Positions 1 through 8,201 of a stretch of 23,227 nucleotides of DNA are shown in pieces (position 1 is the first letter of the stretch; each line of letters begins with the position of its first letter). The translations under genes were made by a program, and so were the position numbers. Origin of the DNA: a virus; IMG/VR virus record IMGVR_UViG_3300044961_000539, positions 1 through 23,227 of that record; one strand, given 5' to 3'. The notes beneath the pieces are model-generated. The model saw only the letters and a program-made list of their open reading frames with translations. It was not told the origin of the DNA and made no database searches.

Positions 1-762
1 ACATTCTGGCGTCAGTTTGATGGTGGTTCCGGTGGGTATCGCGATCAGCCCGTGCGCGAGGTGAACGACTGGATTGTGCGATGCCGTGATTCGGGCATGT
101 ACGTTGCTGGTCATCCTGTCGTCTACAATCTCGCCGCTGCCCAGGGCCCTGACTATGATGCAGCGCAGATGATGCGGCATGTGGAGTGGTACGCTGGAAC
201 GTTCAGCGGTCTGAGCGTGGTGGATGTCGTGAACGAGCACCATCACTATCCGGTTTCGGGATTCGATCAGATGATTGCGCGATGGCGTTCATTGCGTCCT
301 GACTGCCGCGTGCGATTGAACGAGTATGGATTGAGCATGAACCAGATCGCATTTTCGCGCATCGTGCGCGACGCCTACAGGCCGTGGCTTCACCTTGCCG
401 ACGTAATCGGCATCCAGTGCCATTGGCTGGATCCGCTTGTTGGCGGGAAATTGCCGTCCATCACGACTGTTCAGAGGAATCTTGATGCGCTGGTTGTTCT
501 GGGCAAGCCGATTCATGTGACCGAGATTTCCATTCCATCGAACCGTGACGGATGGACCGAGTCGAAGCAGGCGGAATGGCTGGATCGCCTGTTGAATCTG
601 TTTCACCGCACGCCTGCCGTCGAGGGATGCTGGTACTGGGACCTGAGCGATGCCAACGCATGGAACAGGACATCTGGCCTGTGGCGTGCCGATGGCACGC
701 CCAAGCCGGCATGGAATGTTCTTGCATCGTGGCGAACTGCTAATCTTCGCGTGAACGTGTAG
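1..762 (+). CDS. GH10 (endo-1,4-beta-xylanase-type) glycoside hydrolase, 5' truncated by window edge
   Basis: The frame is open from base 1, so the gene begins outside the window; 253 residues are visible. An internal GTG at 52 is not needed as a start. Motifs run in the order expected for a glycoside hydrolase family 10 barrel. They are GHPVVYN (equivalent of the family's GHxLVW), DVVNE with the likely acid/base Glu at visible residue 79, IQCHWL (equivalent of the family's GMQGH), VTEIS with the likely nucleophile Glu at visible residue 175, and a C-terminal block with YWDLSDANAWN and GTPKPAW that matches the family's last strand. Family members cleave beta-1,4-xylan or related polysaccharide by a retaining mechanism. 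Both catalytic glutamates are kept, so an active enzyme is plausible. A signal peptide cannot be judged because the N-terminus is missing. It lies 33 bases upstream of a small unknown gene and SSB, an unusual place for a phage carbohydrase. Family call is firm; substrate is inferred. Confidence 0.82.
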   Translation, partial: TFWRQFDGGSGGYRDQPVREVNDWIVRCRDSGMYVAGHPVVYNLAAAQGPDYDAAQMMRHVEWYAGTFSGLSVVDVVNEHHHYPVSGFDQMIARWRSLRPDCRVRLNEYGLSMNQIAFSRIVRDAYRPWLHLADVIGIQCHWLDPLVGGKLPSITTVQRNLDALVVLGKPIHVTEISIPSNRDGWTESKQAEWLDRLLNLFHRTPAVEGCWYWDLSDANAWNRTSGLWRADGTPKPAWNVLASWRTANLRVNV

Positions 763-795
763 CGCGAGATTCGCATCAACAACAAGGAGATGATC

Positions 796-1092
796 ATGAG
801 GAAACGGAATGTCGAAGAGATGCCGGATGCCGACATCGCGGCATTGGAGTGCGCGGAATCGGTCTCGCCGCAATTGACCGGGTACATTGATCGGACTGTC
901 GTGTTTCCGCCGTACAGCCCGGGTGTTGACGGTGATACCGGCAGCGATCCGATCATTCTGAAGATCGCGGTGCCCAATACGATGTCGGCGCGTCGGATGC
1001 TTGCGGACATGCATGGCAGCCGCGTGGTGATTCATCTGCGCGGATTCGATCAGAGCGAGATGCTGCTAGACGATTCCGATGGTGCGCCATGA
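796..1092 (+). CDS. Hypothetical protein, 98 aa
   Basis: An AAGGAG at 784-789 lies six bases before the ATG at 796. The in-frame ATG at 790 touches this site directly and is the less likely start. The protein is acidic overall (many Asp and Glu in the first 25 residues and an acidic C-terminus) and has no membrane segment or motif I recognise. Its stop overlaps the SSB start in an ATGA at 1089-1092, so the two are probably translationally coupled. That coupling hints at a DNA-metabolism role, but nothing in the sequence itself shows one. Confidence 0.7.
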   Translation: MRKRNVEEMPDADIAALECAESVSPQLTGYIDRTVVFPPYSPGVDGDTGSDPIILKIAVPNTMSARRMLADMHGSRVVIHLRGFDQSEMLLDDSDGAP

Positions 1093-1499
1093 GCGGCGTG
1101 CGCGTGCCAGGGTTGAATCACGTCGTGCTCGCCGGTCGTCTCGGTCGCGACGCCGTGCTGCGCAGGACCGCATCGGGAGAATCCTGCTGCTCGTTTTCCA
1201 TGTGCAATTCGCGACGGTGGCGTGATGGCGATGCGTGGCGCGAGAAGGCCACGTGGATTGACGTGACACTGTGGCGCGATCATGCCGAGCGGATTGCGCC
1301 GCGCCTGAAAAAGGGTGTTGCGGTCGTGGTCACCGGACGGCTGGAGGAAAACGCATGGACCGGTCGCGACGGGGAGCAGCGGCGCCGCATCGTGCTGGTT
1401 GCGTCCGCCGTTGATCTGCTGGAGCGTGATTCTGATGGTGTTGCGCCTTCGGACTCGCCACCGGTCGCCGGTGTCGAAGACGATGATATTCCATTCTGA
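1089..1499 (+). CDS. ssb: Single-stranded DNA-binding protein (SSB)
   Basis: The 136-residue protein has the OB-fold pattern of bacterial and phage SSB. It opens with NHVVLAGRLGRDAVLR near residue 10, then SFSMCNSR, then TWIDVTLWRDHAERIAPRLKKG and VVVTGRLEENAW, and ends in a short acidic tail finishing DDDIPF. In the family this tail tip recruits replication and repair partners. Length is typical of a compact phage SSB, with a shortened linker between OB fold and tail. It covers single-stranded DNA during phage replication or recombination in the cytoplasm. Its start overlaps the previous stop (ATGA). It sits just upstream of the terminase and packaging genes rather than in a visible replication module. 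Confidence 0.95.
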   Translation: MSGVRVPGLNHVVLAGRLGRDAVLRRTASGESCCSFSMCNSRRWRDGDAWREKATWIDVTLWRDHAERIAPRLKKGVAVVVTGRLEENAWTGRDGEQRRRIVLVASAVDLLERDSDGVAPSDSPPVAGVEDDDIPF

Positions 1500-1514
1500 T
1501 TTTTGCCGTGCACG

Positions 1515-1552
1515 CGGATCGCGGTGCAGTCCTGACCCTGCGCCGCGATCCG
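1515..1552 (+). other. Strong RNA hairpin between ssb and terL
   Basis: Arms at 1515-1529 and 1538-1552 pair over 15 bp (14 Watson-Crick pairs and one possible G-U) around an eight-base loop. No T run follows on either strand, so it is not a standard intrinsic terminator. It fills most of the 78-base gap between ssb and terL and could be an mRNA processing or stabilising structure, or a protein-binding site. The role is inferred; the inverted repeat is read directly. Confidence 0.7.
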
Positions 1553-1577
1553 TTGCGCGGCAGTCGGGCATCCTGCT

Positions 1578-3668
1578 ATGGCGCGGATGATGCATGCGGT
1601 TGGCGGAGCGCGTGCCGGATATGCGCGGCGACGCGATGCGCATGCGGTGATGTCGCCCGCGCTCCAGATATTTCTGGAGCGCGGCCATTTCTATTGGTTT
1701 CTCGCGGGCGCGGATGAGCTTGGGCTTCGTCTTGGCCTGAGCGAATCCGATGCCGAGCTGCTTCATCTGCACGCCATTTCCGTGTCACCGTTCACGACGG
1801 AGAGCGTGCCTCGTGTCCGAGCGAGCGGCACGGATCGATGCGGTCAGGAAATTGACATTGACTGGCTTGCGCGGCAGTGGCGGCTGCATCGCGATGTCGT
1901 GATTGAGCGTGCTCGCGAACGGTTCGGCGCGGATCGCAGCGTATGGGGTCTGTGCGCGTTCGAGAATGATGCCGCGTGGGATGGTCCTGGCGACTGGCTG
2001 ATCGGCGAGCGTGATGGCTGTGAGCAGGTTCGCGGGCATGATACGTTTTCACGCGCAACATGCGGAGCTGGCGCATTGCGATGTCCCGCCGGTCCTGTGC
2101 CTGATGGTGCGTGGTTCGACGGCATGCTCGCGGATCGTGCCACGTTTTTCATGGAGCGATTCTGTCGACAGAGCAAGGGCGCGTGGGCTGGGCGGCCGGT
2201 CGATCTGATGCCGTGGCAGCGCGATGATCTGCTGCATCCGGTGTTTGGTTGGCGCCGTGCCGATGGTACGCGCCTGATCCGTCAGGCCTACTGCGAGATA
2301 CCGAAGAAGAACGGCAAGAGCACGGTGATCAGTTCATTGATGCCCTACATGCTGATGGCGGATGGCGAGGGTGGTCCAGAGGTGTACACGGCCGGTGTGG
2401 ATCGTCAGCAGGCGAGCATCGTATTCAACGAGTCGGCGCGCATGGTTCGCGCGTCATCCGTGCTTTCGCCGCATGTCGAGATCATTCCGAGCGTGAAGAC
2501 GATCAAGTGCCGTGCGAACGACGGTGTCATGCGCGCATTGAGCGCGGACAACGAGACGGCGGAGGGATTGAACATCAGCGCGCTTGCGGTGGATGAGGTG
2601 CATGCGCATCGCAGGCCCGATCTGATTGATGCGTTGCGTTACGGTGGCGCGGCGCGCACGCAGTCGCTCGCGTTTTTCATTACTACGGCGGGGCTTTATG
2701 ACCCGAATTCGATCGGCTGGATCATGCACGAGCAGGCGGCGAAGCTGATCAGTGGCGCGGCGGAGCTGTCCAGTTTCTGGCCCGTGATTTACGCGGCGCA
2801 TCCGGATGATGACTGGCGCGATCCGGCGACGTGGCGCAAGGCCAACCCTGCGCTCGGCACGATCATCAGCGAGGATTCGATGCGATCCGATTGCGCCGAG
2901 TGCGTTGCGAGCGGGCGCCACAACATTTTCCGCCGGTACAGGCTAAACATCTGGACGCAGGACGTTCAGGCCTGGGTTGATGCGGATGTGTGGCGCAGTC
3001 TCGCGCGCGACTATTCGGCCGATTCGCTGATTGGCGATCCATGCGTAGGCGGTCTCGATCTGGCGCACAGCAACGATCTGGCGGCGTTCGTGCTGGTATT
3101 TCCGCCGCATGGCGAGCGCGAGACGTGGCGCATGCTGTCGTGGCATTTCATGGCGCGCGACGTGATGCAGCGCAGATCGCGTGAGCATGGTGTTGATTAT
3201 GCGCAATGGGAGCGTGACGGCTGGATTCGCGCAGTTCCGGGCGAGATGATCGATTTATCCGGCGATGGCGCGCTCGCCGGTGAAATCGCTTCCATTGCGG
3301 AGCGATATTCCGTGTCGGAGATAGCCTACGATCCGTATCTCGCGGCATACATATCTGCGGCGTTGCAGGAGCGGCACGGTCTTCGCATGACGCAGCACCG
3401 ATTCGGCGAGGTGAGCATGAACGCGCCGATGCAGGAGACGGAGCGCATGATTCGCGATGGCCTGCTGGAGCACGATGGCAACCCGCTGATGGCGTGGGAG
3501 ATTTCCAATGTGATTGCGCGTGTCGGCAGCGGCGGTCTCATGAAGCCGGACAAGAGCCTGTCACGCCGCAAGATCGACGGTCCTGTGGCCCTGATCATGG
3601 CGGTCGGCACCGCGGCAAAATCCGATATTGTGCGTGGTGGAACGAATTACGGCTTTATTGTACTATAA
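1578..3668 (+). CDS. terL: Phage terminase large subunit (Terminase_1 / HK97-like TerL)
   Basis: This is the ATP-driven packaging motor and headful or cos nuclease. Walker A is PKKNGKST at residues 242-249, in the family context CEIPKKNGKS. Walker B is ALAVDEVHAH with Asp339/Glu340, followed by FFITTAG as coupling motif. The RNase H-like nuclease half shows GGLDLAHSNDLAAF (Asp494), AYDPY (Asp585) and KIDGPVAL (Asp667) as likely metal-binding aspartates. At 696 residues it is longer than usual for the family: Walker A lies roughly 130-150 residues later than expected. The extra N-terminal part contains a helix-turn-helix-like stretch (about residues 94-117). No clear Shine-Dalgarno marks the ATG at 1578; in-frame ATGs at 1587, 1590 and 1650 are alternatives. 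The portal gene follows 23 bases downstream. Family call is certain; exact start is not. Confidence 0.96.
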   Translation: MARMMHAVGGARAGYARRRDAHAVMSPALQIFLERGHFYWFLAGADELGLRLGLSESDAELLHLHAISVSPFTTESVPRVRASGTDRCGQEIDIDWLARQWRLHRDVVIERARERFGADRSVWGLCAFENDAAWDGPGDWLIGERDGCEQVRGHDTFSRATCGAGALRCPAGPVPDGAWFDGMLADRATFFMERFCRQSKGAWAGRPVDLMPWQRDDLLHPVFGWRRADGTRLIRQAYCEIPKKNGKSTVISSLMPYMLMADGEGGPEVYTAGVDRQQASIVFNESARMVRASSVLSPHVEIIPSVKTIKCRANDGVMRALSADNETAEGLNISALAVDEVHAHRRPDLIDALRYGGAARTQSLAFFITTAGLYDPNSIGWIMHEQAAKLISGAAELSSFWPVIYAAHPDDDWRDPATWRKANPALGTIISEDSMRSDCAECVASGRHNIFRRYRLNIWTQDVQAWVDADVWRSLARDYSADSLIGDPCVGGLDLAHSNDLAAFVLVFPPHGERETWRMLSWHFMARDVMQRRSREHGVDYAQWERDGWIRAVPGEMIDLSGDGALAGEIASIAERYSVSEIAYDPYLAAYISAALQERHGLRMTQHRFGEVSMNAPMQETERMIRDGLLEHDGNPLMAWEISNVIARVGSGGLMKPDKSLSRRKIDGPVALIMAVGTAAKSDIVRGGTNYGFIVL

Positions 3669-3691
3669 CGCTGTGCATGGAGGTGGATGGC

Positions 3692-5302
3692 ATGGCAACG
3701 AAACGGGCGGGGAATGCCAGAAATGCGCCGAAAAAGCGGCGTGATCCGCGGCATCCGGTGTACATTGTCGAGGGTTCGCGCCACACGCGCAGCGGTGAAC
3801 TGATCAACGAGGAAACGGCGATGCAGTACACGCCGTTTCTGCGGGCCTGCGCGGTCATTGCGCAGACGGTTGCGGTTCTTCCGAAGCGCGTGCGTCGTGC
3901 CGTGGATGCGCGCCGTTACGAGGACATTGCGGGGCATCGCGTGGTGTCGCTGCTGAACCGCAGGCCGAATTCGGAGATGACGGCATATCAGTTCTGGGTC
4001 GCGGTGATGCTGTGGGTGCTGCGCTGGGGCAACGCCTATGTCGAGATAGTGCGGAACGTCGGCGGTGAGATAATCGAGCTGTGGCCGATCGAATCGTGGC
4101 GCGTGATGCCGCGTCGCGATCCCGTTGACGGCGATCTCTATTACGAGGTGTGGAACGGTGATGGTGGCGGGAATGCGATGCTGTCGCGCCGCGATGTTCT
4201 TCATGTTGCGCAGTTGCCGCTCGGTGACGGGATCATCGGCACCGGATTTGTCGGTCTCGGTCGCGAGGCGCTCGCGTATGGTGTTGCGACGGAGCGCATG
4301 GGTCAGGAGTTTTTTGGAAACGGCGGTGCGCCGGGCAGCATCATTTCATATCCGACCGCGATGCCGAAATCCGAGGCGCAGATCGCTGAGATGCGCGCAA
4401 AGTTCATGGAGGCGCATGGCAAGGGCCGCCGCGGCGGCGTGATGTTCCTGTTTGACGGTGCGACCTATTCGGCGTTGAGCGTGCCGAACAATCAGGCGCA
4501 GTATCAGGAGACACGCGAGTTTCAGGTGCTTGAGGTTTCGCGGTTGACAGGTGTGCCGCCGTACCTGCTGAGCGATTACAAGAACGCGCCGTACAGCACG
4601 CCGGAGCATCAGCGGATTCAATTCCATGATTCGTGTCTGTTGCCGTGGTGCCGCGCCATCGAGAACGAGATCGACATCAAGCTTCTGGATGATGCGGGAC
4701 CGCTCTACTGTCAGTTCGATCTGGGCGAACTCATGAAGGGCGACATTCGCAGTCAGGGCGAGTATTATCGCAATCTTGTCATGAGCGGCATTCTCGAACC
4801 GAACGAGGTTCGCATTCGCCTTGGTGAGAATCCGAGCGAGAACGCGGCGGCGGATCGGCTGTATGCGCCGGTGAATCTTGCGCCGCTGGAGAGCCTTGGC
4901 GAGTTGAGCGCGGAACGCCGCGCAATTCGCGGCGGCATCAGCGATGGCGGTGATCCGTCAACGACGCGCACGCCTGCGGCGCATCTGCTTCCCGCACTGG
5001 TTGCGTCGATCGAGACGATTGCGCGGCGCGAGCGGCGCAGGCTGGACACGCTTGAGCGCAACGGATGCGCGGAGCAGTTCCGTTCATGGCTGGAATCGCA
5101 GTCCGGATACATGCATGACATTCTTGATCCGGTGCTGCACAGCGCGTACATGGCCTGCGGAATGCGCGGCGACATTGCGGCGTTGAAGGCGCACGAGCAT
5201 GCCGAGCGCATGATCGCGATGCGGTTGCACAGGAGCGGCGACAGGATTCAAGACGTGATTGATGCGATGCGCACGCTGGAGGAAATAACGAATGAGGCAT
5301 GA
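3692..5302 (+). CDS. HK97-family phage portal protein
   Basis: The dodecameric portal is the DNA channel at the capsid vertex and docks the terminase. GGAGGT at 3679-3684 stands seven bases before the ATG at 3692, which gives 536 residues; the earlier in-frame ATG at 3677 precedes this site. Family landmarks are TPFLRACAVIAQTVAVLP near residue 47, LNRRPNSEMTAYQFW, WGNAYVEIVRN, the ELWPI block, DVLHV, FFGNGGAPG, and the C-terminal FQVLEVSRLTGVPPYLL followed by the NAPYSTPEHQ block. These match the Phage_portal (HK97) type. The C-terminal 130 residues are Arg/Glu-rich and helical. The stop overlaps the protease start by 11 bases. Order terL-portal-protease-capsid is the standard HK97 arrangement. 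Confidence 0.97.
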   Translation: MATKRAGNARNAPKKRRDPRHPVYIVEGSRHTRSGELINEETAMQYTPFLRACAVIAQTVAVLPKRVRRAVDARRYEDIAGHRVVSLLNRRPNSEMTAYQFWVAVMLWVLRWGNAYVEIVRNVGGEIIELWPIESWRVMPRRDPVDGDLYYEVWNGDGGGNAMLSRRDVLHVAQLPLGDGIIGTGFVGLGREALAYGVATERMGQEFFGNGGAPGSIISYPTAMPKSEAQIAEMRAKFMEAHGKGRRGGVMFLFDGATYSALSVPNNQAQYQETREFQVLEVSRLTGVPPYLLSDYKNAPYSTPEHQRIQFHDSCLLPWCRAIENEIDIKLLDDAGPLYCQFDLGELMKGDIRSQGEYYRNLVMSGILEPNEVRIRLGENPSENAAADRLYAPVNLAPLESLGELSAERRAIRGGISDGGDPSTTRTPAAHLLPALVASIETIARRERRRLDTLERNGCAEQFRSWLESQSGYMHDILDPVLHSAYMACGMRGDIAALKAHEHAERMIAMRLHRSGDRIQDVIDAMRTLEEITNEA

Positions 5303-6122
5303 ACTGTGGGCGATTCGCGACGGCTGTGACTGGGTTTTCGACGATCGCGAGATCGCGAAACATTTCGCGGGCGTATCCCGCGCCGCCGCCGATCAGAATT
5401 CGGAGCGATTGGTGTCTGGCGGCGTGGCCGTGATAGATGTTTTCGGCCCGATAGTGCAGTCCGGCGGAATCGGCGAGCGTTATTTCGGCATGGCAAGTTC
5501 ACGCGCCATTGCGGCGCGCGTGCGCGAGGCGATGGCGATGCGTGAAGTTGGCGCAATTCTTTTGCGCGTGGATACGCCTGGCGGCATCGTGAATGGATGC
5601 GGCGAGGCGAGTGATGCGATTTATGAGGCGCGCCGATCCGGCATGCCTGTGGTTGCGCACGTCATGGCGCAGGCGTGCAGCCTCGGCTACTGGCTGGCGT
5701 CGCAGGCGTCCGAGGTCTACGCCGAGCGCACGACCATTGTCGGATGCCTCGGCACGATCATGGTTCTGTATGACACGTCGAAGTATTTCGAGAATCAGGG
5801 CATCGTGCCTCGCGTCATTACGCGGGCGCGGTTCAAGGCCGCCGGCGTCGATGGCGTGCCGCTGGATGATGAGATGCTCGAATATCTGCGTCGCCGCATC
5901 GATGAGGGCGATGCGATGTTTCGCGCCGATGTGCAGCGTGGTCGTGCTGGAATTTCGTGGGACGCCGTCGGTAACGGGCAATACTGGTCGGCCAACGACG
6001 CGCAGATTCTCGGGCTGGTGGACGTCGTGCAGGGCCACGATGCGAGCATGGCCCGCGCGATGTCCCTGGCCTCCATGACATTTTCGCGGCGTAACGCGGC
6101 CTTGCGCGCCCGCATGCTTTGA
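5292..6122 (+). CDS. S49 (SppA/protein C-like) prohead protease
   Basis: The 276-residue protein is a serine peptidase of the ClpP/crotonase fold. It shows ILLRVDTPGG (oxyanion strand), the nucleophile elbow QACSLGYWLAS with Ser130 where the family usually has AAS(A/G), and the GCLGTIMVLYDTSKYFE block that corresponds to the family's GSIGV segment. In HK97-like phages this enzyme removes the capsid delta domain during prohead maturation. The capsid gene next door has a matching N-terminal coiled coil. A GGAGGA sits eight bases before the ATG at 5292, inside the end of the portal gene, which suggests translational coupling. No signal peptide is visible, as expected for the phage form. Confidence 0.92.
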   Translation: MRHELWAIRDGCDWVFDDREIAKHFAGVSRAAADQNSERLVSGGVAVIDVFGPIVQSGGIGERYFGMASSRAIAARVREAMAMREVGAILLRVDTPGGIVNGCGEASDAIYEARRSGMPVVAHVMAQACSLGYWLASQASEVYAERTTIVGCLGTIMVLYDTSKYFENQGIVPRVITRARFKAAGVDGVPLDDEMLEYLRRRIDEGDAMFRADVQRGRAGISWDAVGNGQYWSANDAQILGLVDVVQGHDASMARAMSLASMTFSRRNAALRARML

Positions 6123-6155
6123 TGCGTACTACATCAATGGTGTTTTATTTTCCTG

Positions 6156-6184
6156 TTGACAATGGGATTCGGATGTGTTTTAAT
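6156..6184 (+). promoter_or_regulatory. Sigma-70-type promoter upstream of the capsid gene
   Basis: A perfect -35 TTGACA at 6156-6161 is followed after a 17-base spacer by TTTAAT at 6179-6184 (five of six matches to TATAAT). It lies in the only sizeable non-coding gap of the late region (6123-6315). The local sequence is AT-rich against GC-rich surroundings. Predicted start of transcription is near 6191. It would give the capsid gene extra transcription, or drive a short leader RNA, given the terminator downstream. Confidence 0.7.
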
Positions 6185-6190
6185 TTGACT

Positions 6191-6296
6191 TGGATTTGAA
6201 TCGCTCTGCGCGCAGAAGGCGCGCCGGGCAGCGCAACCCAGAGTCGGGCGCATGTGCGTGGCAATCCTGTTTGCATCGCATGCGCCCGTTTTTTTT
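6191..6296 (+). ncRNA. Putative short leader or small RNA between promoter and terminator
   Basis: The span from the predicted start of transcription to the T run is about 106 nt, has no credible ORF with a ribosome-binding site, and is rich in pairing. GCGCGC repeats separated by AGAAG can form one hairpin near its 5' end, and the terminator stem forms the 3' end. It could be a free small RNA or just the attenuated capsid leader. Only the boundaries are supported by motifs; existence of the RNA is inferred. Confidence 0.4.
6245..6296 (+). terminator. Intrinsic terminator or attenuator directly before the capsid gene
   Basis: Arms at 6245-6254 and 6279-6288 form a perfect 10-bp GC-rich stem (loop 24 bases, with two further pairs possible by bulging). 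The stem is followed immediately by eight Ts at 6289-6296. The capsid Shine-Dalgarno begins six bases later. Transcripts from the promoter at 6156 would stop after about 105 nt unless they read through. This suggests attenuation, antitermination or a stable small RNA. Confidence 0.75.
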
Positions 6297-6315
6297 AACC
6301 CAGGAGAGAACATCA

Positions 6316-7695
6316 ATGACACTTGAAGAACTGACTGCACGGCTGACCGCGATTTCGGAGCGCGGCCGCCAGATTCTCGCGGAGGCAGGAGATGCGCCGT
6401 TGAGCGAGGAAGCGACGGCGGAGATTGATGCGCTGGATGCCGAGAAGTCCGAGATCGAGAGGCAGATTCGCGATCACAATGCGCGCCTTCGTGCGCAGCG
6501 TCTTCAGGATTCCTGCATTCGCGGCGAGGTTGCGGAGAGCGGTGTGCGCCGCATGTCTCCGGTGGCATCGAACCGTCCGCGCATCGAGGTTGGTCGCGAA
6601 GGTTTCGAGCGTGATCCGATGTGCGGCTATCGTTCGCCTGCGGAATTTCTCCGCGAGGTGCGTGCCGTGGCGACGGGTCAGACGACAATCGAGCGTTCGC
6701 GTCGTCTGCTGCCGCTGTTTGGCGGCATCGAGCATGCGGAGAACAGGCTGGAGCTGTACGGGATTTCGAGCAGTGAATTCGCTCGGGAGTCTGTCGGCGG
6801 CGAGGGCGGTTTTCTCGTGCCGCCGCAGATGCGCGAGGAAATTTTCTCCGCGATCAACGGCACGACTTCGCTTTTCAATGTTCTGTACAAGGAGCCGATC
6901 AGCACGAACGCCGTGGAATGGGACGGCGACGAGACCACGCCGTGGGGCGCGTCCGGCATTCGCCCCTACTGGCTTGGCGAGGGCGGTTCGCTCACGGCGA
7001 CAAAGCCGAACGTCGAGAAGCGGATCAATCGCCTGCACAAGGTCGGCGCGCTCGTGAACGTGACCGAGGAATTGAACAGCGACGCGACGCGCCTCAACAA
7101 CGTGATCACGCGACAGGCAGGCGCCGCGCTCGACTACGTCATTTCCGAAGGGTTCTATTCCGGTGACGGCATTGCGAAGCCTGTGGGTTTTTTCGGTCAC
7201 AGTTCGCAGGTGACGGTTGCGAAGGAGACCGGTCAGGCCGCTGGCACGATCAACGCAGCCAACGTCACGAAGATGCTTGCGCGGCGTCGCACGTCGAACG
7301 ATGCGCAGTGGGTGTGGCTGATGAGCGCGAGCGCGTACTCGCAGATCATCACGCTGACCATCGGGTCGTCTCCGGCGTGGACATCGCCCGCGAGCGGATT
7401 GAAGGATGCGCCCGGCGGCATGCTGCTCGGCATTCCGATTGTGATTTCCGAGCATTGCAGCACGCTTGGGACCGAGGGCGACATCGTGCTTGTGAACGCA
7501 CGCGGATACTACGGCATCTATCACAGCACGAGCCTGCGGTTCGATTCAAGCATTCACGTGCATTTCGCGCAGGACATCAGCGCGTTCCGCTGGATCATGC
7601 GCGTTGGCGGAATGCCGTTCCTCCAGAATCCTGTTTCGCCGAAAAACGGATCGCTGACGTACAGCGATTTCATTGCATTGCAGACCCGGTCCTAA
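6316..7695 (+). CDS. HK97-family major capsid protein
   Basis: AGGAGAG at 6302-6308 lies seven bases before the ATG at 6316, giving 459 residues. Residues 1 to about 65 are a charged heptad-like coiled coil, the delta domain normally clipped off by the prohead protease. The mature-type core follows from the family hallmark GGEGGFLVPP at residues 161-170. It continues with AVEWDGDETTPWG, the E-loop-like region, KVGALVNVTEEL, and the C-terminal GGMLLGIPIVISEH and FRWIMRVGGMPF blocks. This is the main shell subunit, assembled with the portal and cut by the S49 protease encoded just upstream. Its own promoter/terminator leader fits a need for separate control of the most abundant virion protein. 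Confidence 0.96.
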   Translation: MTLEELTARLTAISERGRQILAEAGDAPLSEEATAEIDALDAEKSEIERQIRDHNARLRAQRLQDSCIRGEVAESGVRRMSPVASNRPRIEVGREGFERDPMCGYRSPAEFLREVRAVATGQTTIERSRRLLPLFGGIEHAENRLELYGISSSEFARESVGGEGGFLVPPQMREEIFSAINGTTSLFNVLYKEPISTNAVEWDGDETTPWGASGIRPYWLGEGGSLTATKPNVEKRINRLHKVGALVNVTEELNSDATRLNNVITRQAGAALDYVISEGFYSGDGIAKPVGFFGHSSQVTVAKETGQAAGTINAANVTKMLARRRTSNDAQWVWLMSASAYSQIITLTIGSSPAWTSPASGLKDAPGGMLLGIPIVISEHCSTLGTEGDIVLVNARGYYGIYHSTSLRFDSSIHVHFAQDISAFRWIMRVGGMPFLQNPVSPKNGSLTYSDFIALQTRS

Positions 7696-7714
7696 CCGAT
7701 AGGAGTTAATCGAG

Positions 7715-8173
7715 ATGAATCTGACAAGCGCATTGGCGCATGAGGTCGTGGTCCCTGTTGGCGATGTCAATCCGGCGTCGTACAGTGCGGGCACGCAGAC
7801 GACTGGCTGGATTGCCGCGAAAAATTTCACGAAGTTTCTGGCGGTGATCCAGGCCGGTGCACTCGGCACGAACGCCACGCTCAACGCGAAGTTGCAGCAG
7901 GCGAGCGATGGCAGCGGGACCGGCGCGAAAGACATTACGGGCAAGGCGATCACGCAATTCACGCAGGCCGGTACCGATTACAGCGGGAAGACCGCCGTGA
8001 TTTCGCTTGATCCGTCCGAGCTTGATGCCACGAACGGCTTCACGCATTTCAGACTGTCATTTACTGTTGCGACGGCGGCGTCGCTGGTATCCGCGAGTGT
8101 GTACGGCATTGGTGCGCTGTACACGCCTGCGGAGGACTATGGCGCGTCGGATGTTGTGCAGTATGTGAGCTGA
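7715..8173 (+). CDS. Conserved small capsid-adjacent protein, possible decoration protein
   Basis: AGGAG at 7701-7705 precedes the ATG at 7715. The 152-residue protein contains TGWIAAKNFTKFLAVIQAG, then LGTNATLNAKLQQASDGSG, then AKDITGKAITQFTQAG, and later FRLSFTVATAAS. I know this pattern from proteins of unknown function encoded right after the capsid gene in many siphophages. It is beta-rich, with no signal peptide or membrane segment. Position and size fit a capsid-stabilising or decoration role, which is inference. The gene is followed by an 86-base gap holding a large hairpin. Confidence 0.7.
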   Translation: MNLTSALAHEVVVPVGDVNPASYSAGTQTTGWIAAKNFTKFLAVIQAGALGTNATLNAKLQQASDGSGTGAKDITGKAITQFTQAGTDYSGKTAVISLDPSELDATNGFTHFRLSFTVATAASLVSASVYGIGALYTPAEDYGASDVVQYVS

Positions 8174-8201
8174 TCCTCCTGTCGTTCCGTCTCCTCCGAA
8201 A

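Noticed and set aside
6190-6315. N-terminal extension of the capsid protein from an upstream TTG
   Set aside because: The extension would be translated through the terminator stem. A strong Shine-Dalgarno and the typical coiled-coil start support ATG 6316.
6313-7524. Long minus-strand open frame opposite the capsid gene
   Set aside because: It is a shadow of the GC-rich codons of the HK97 capsid protein and resembles no protein.
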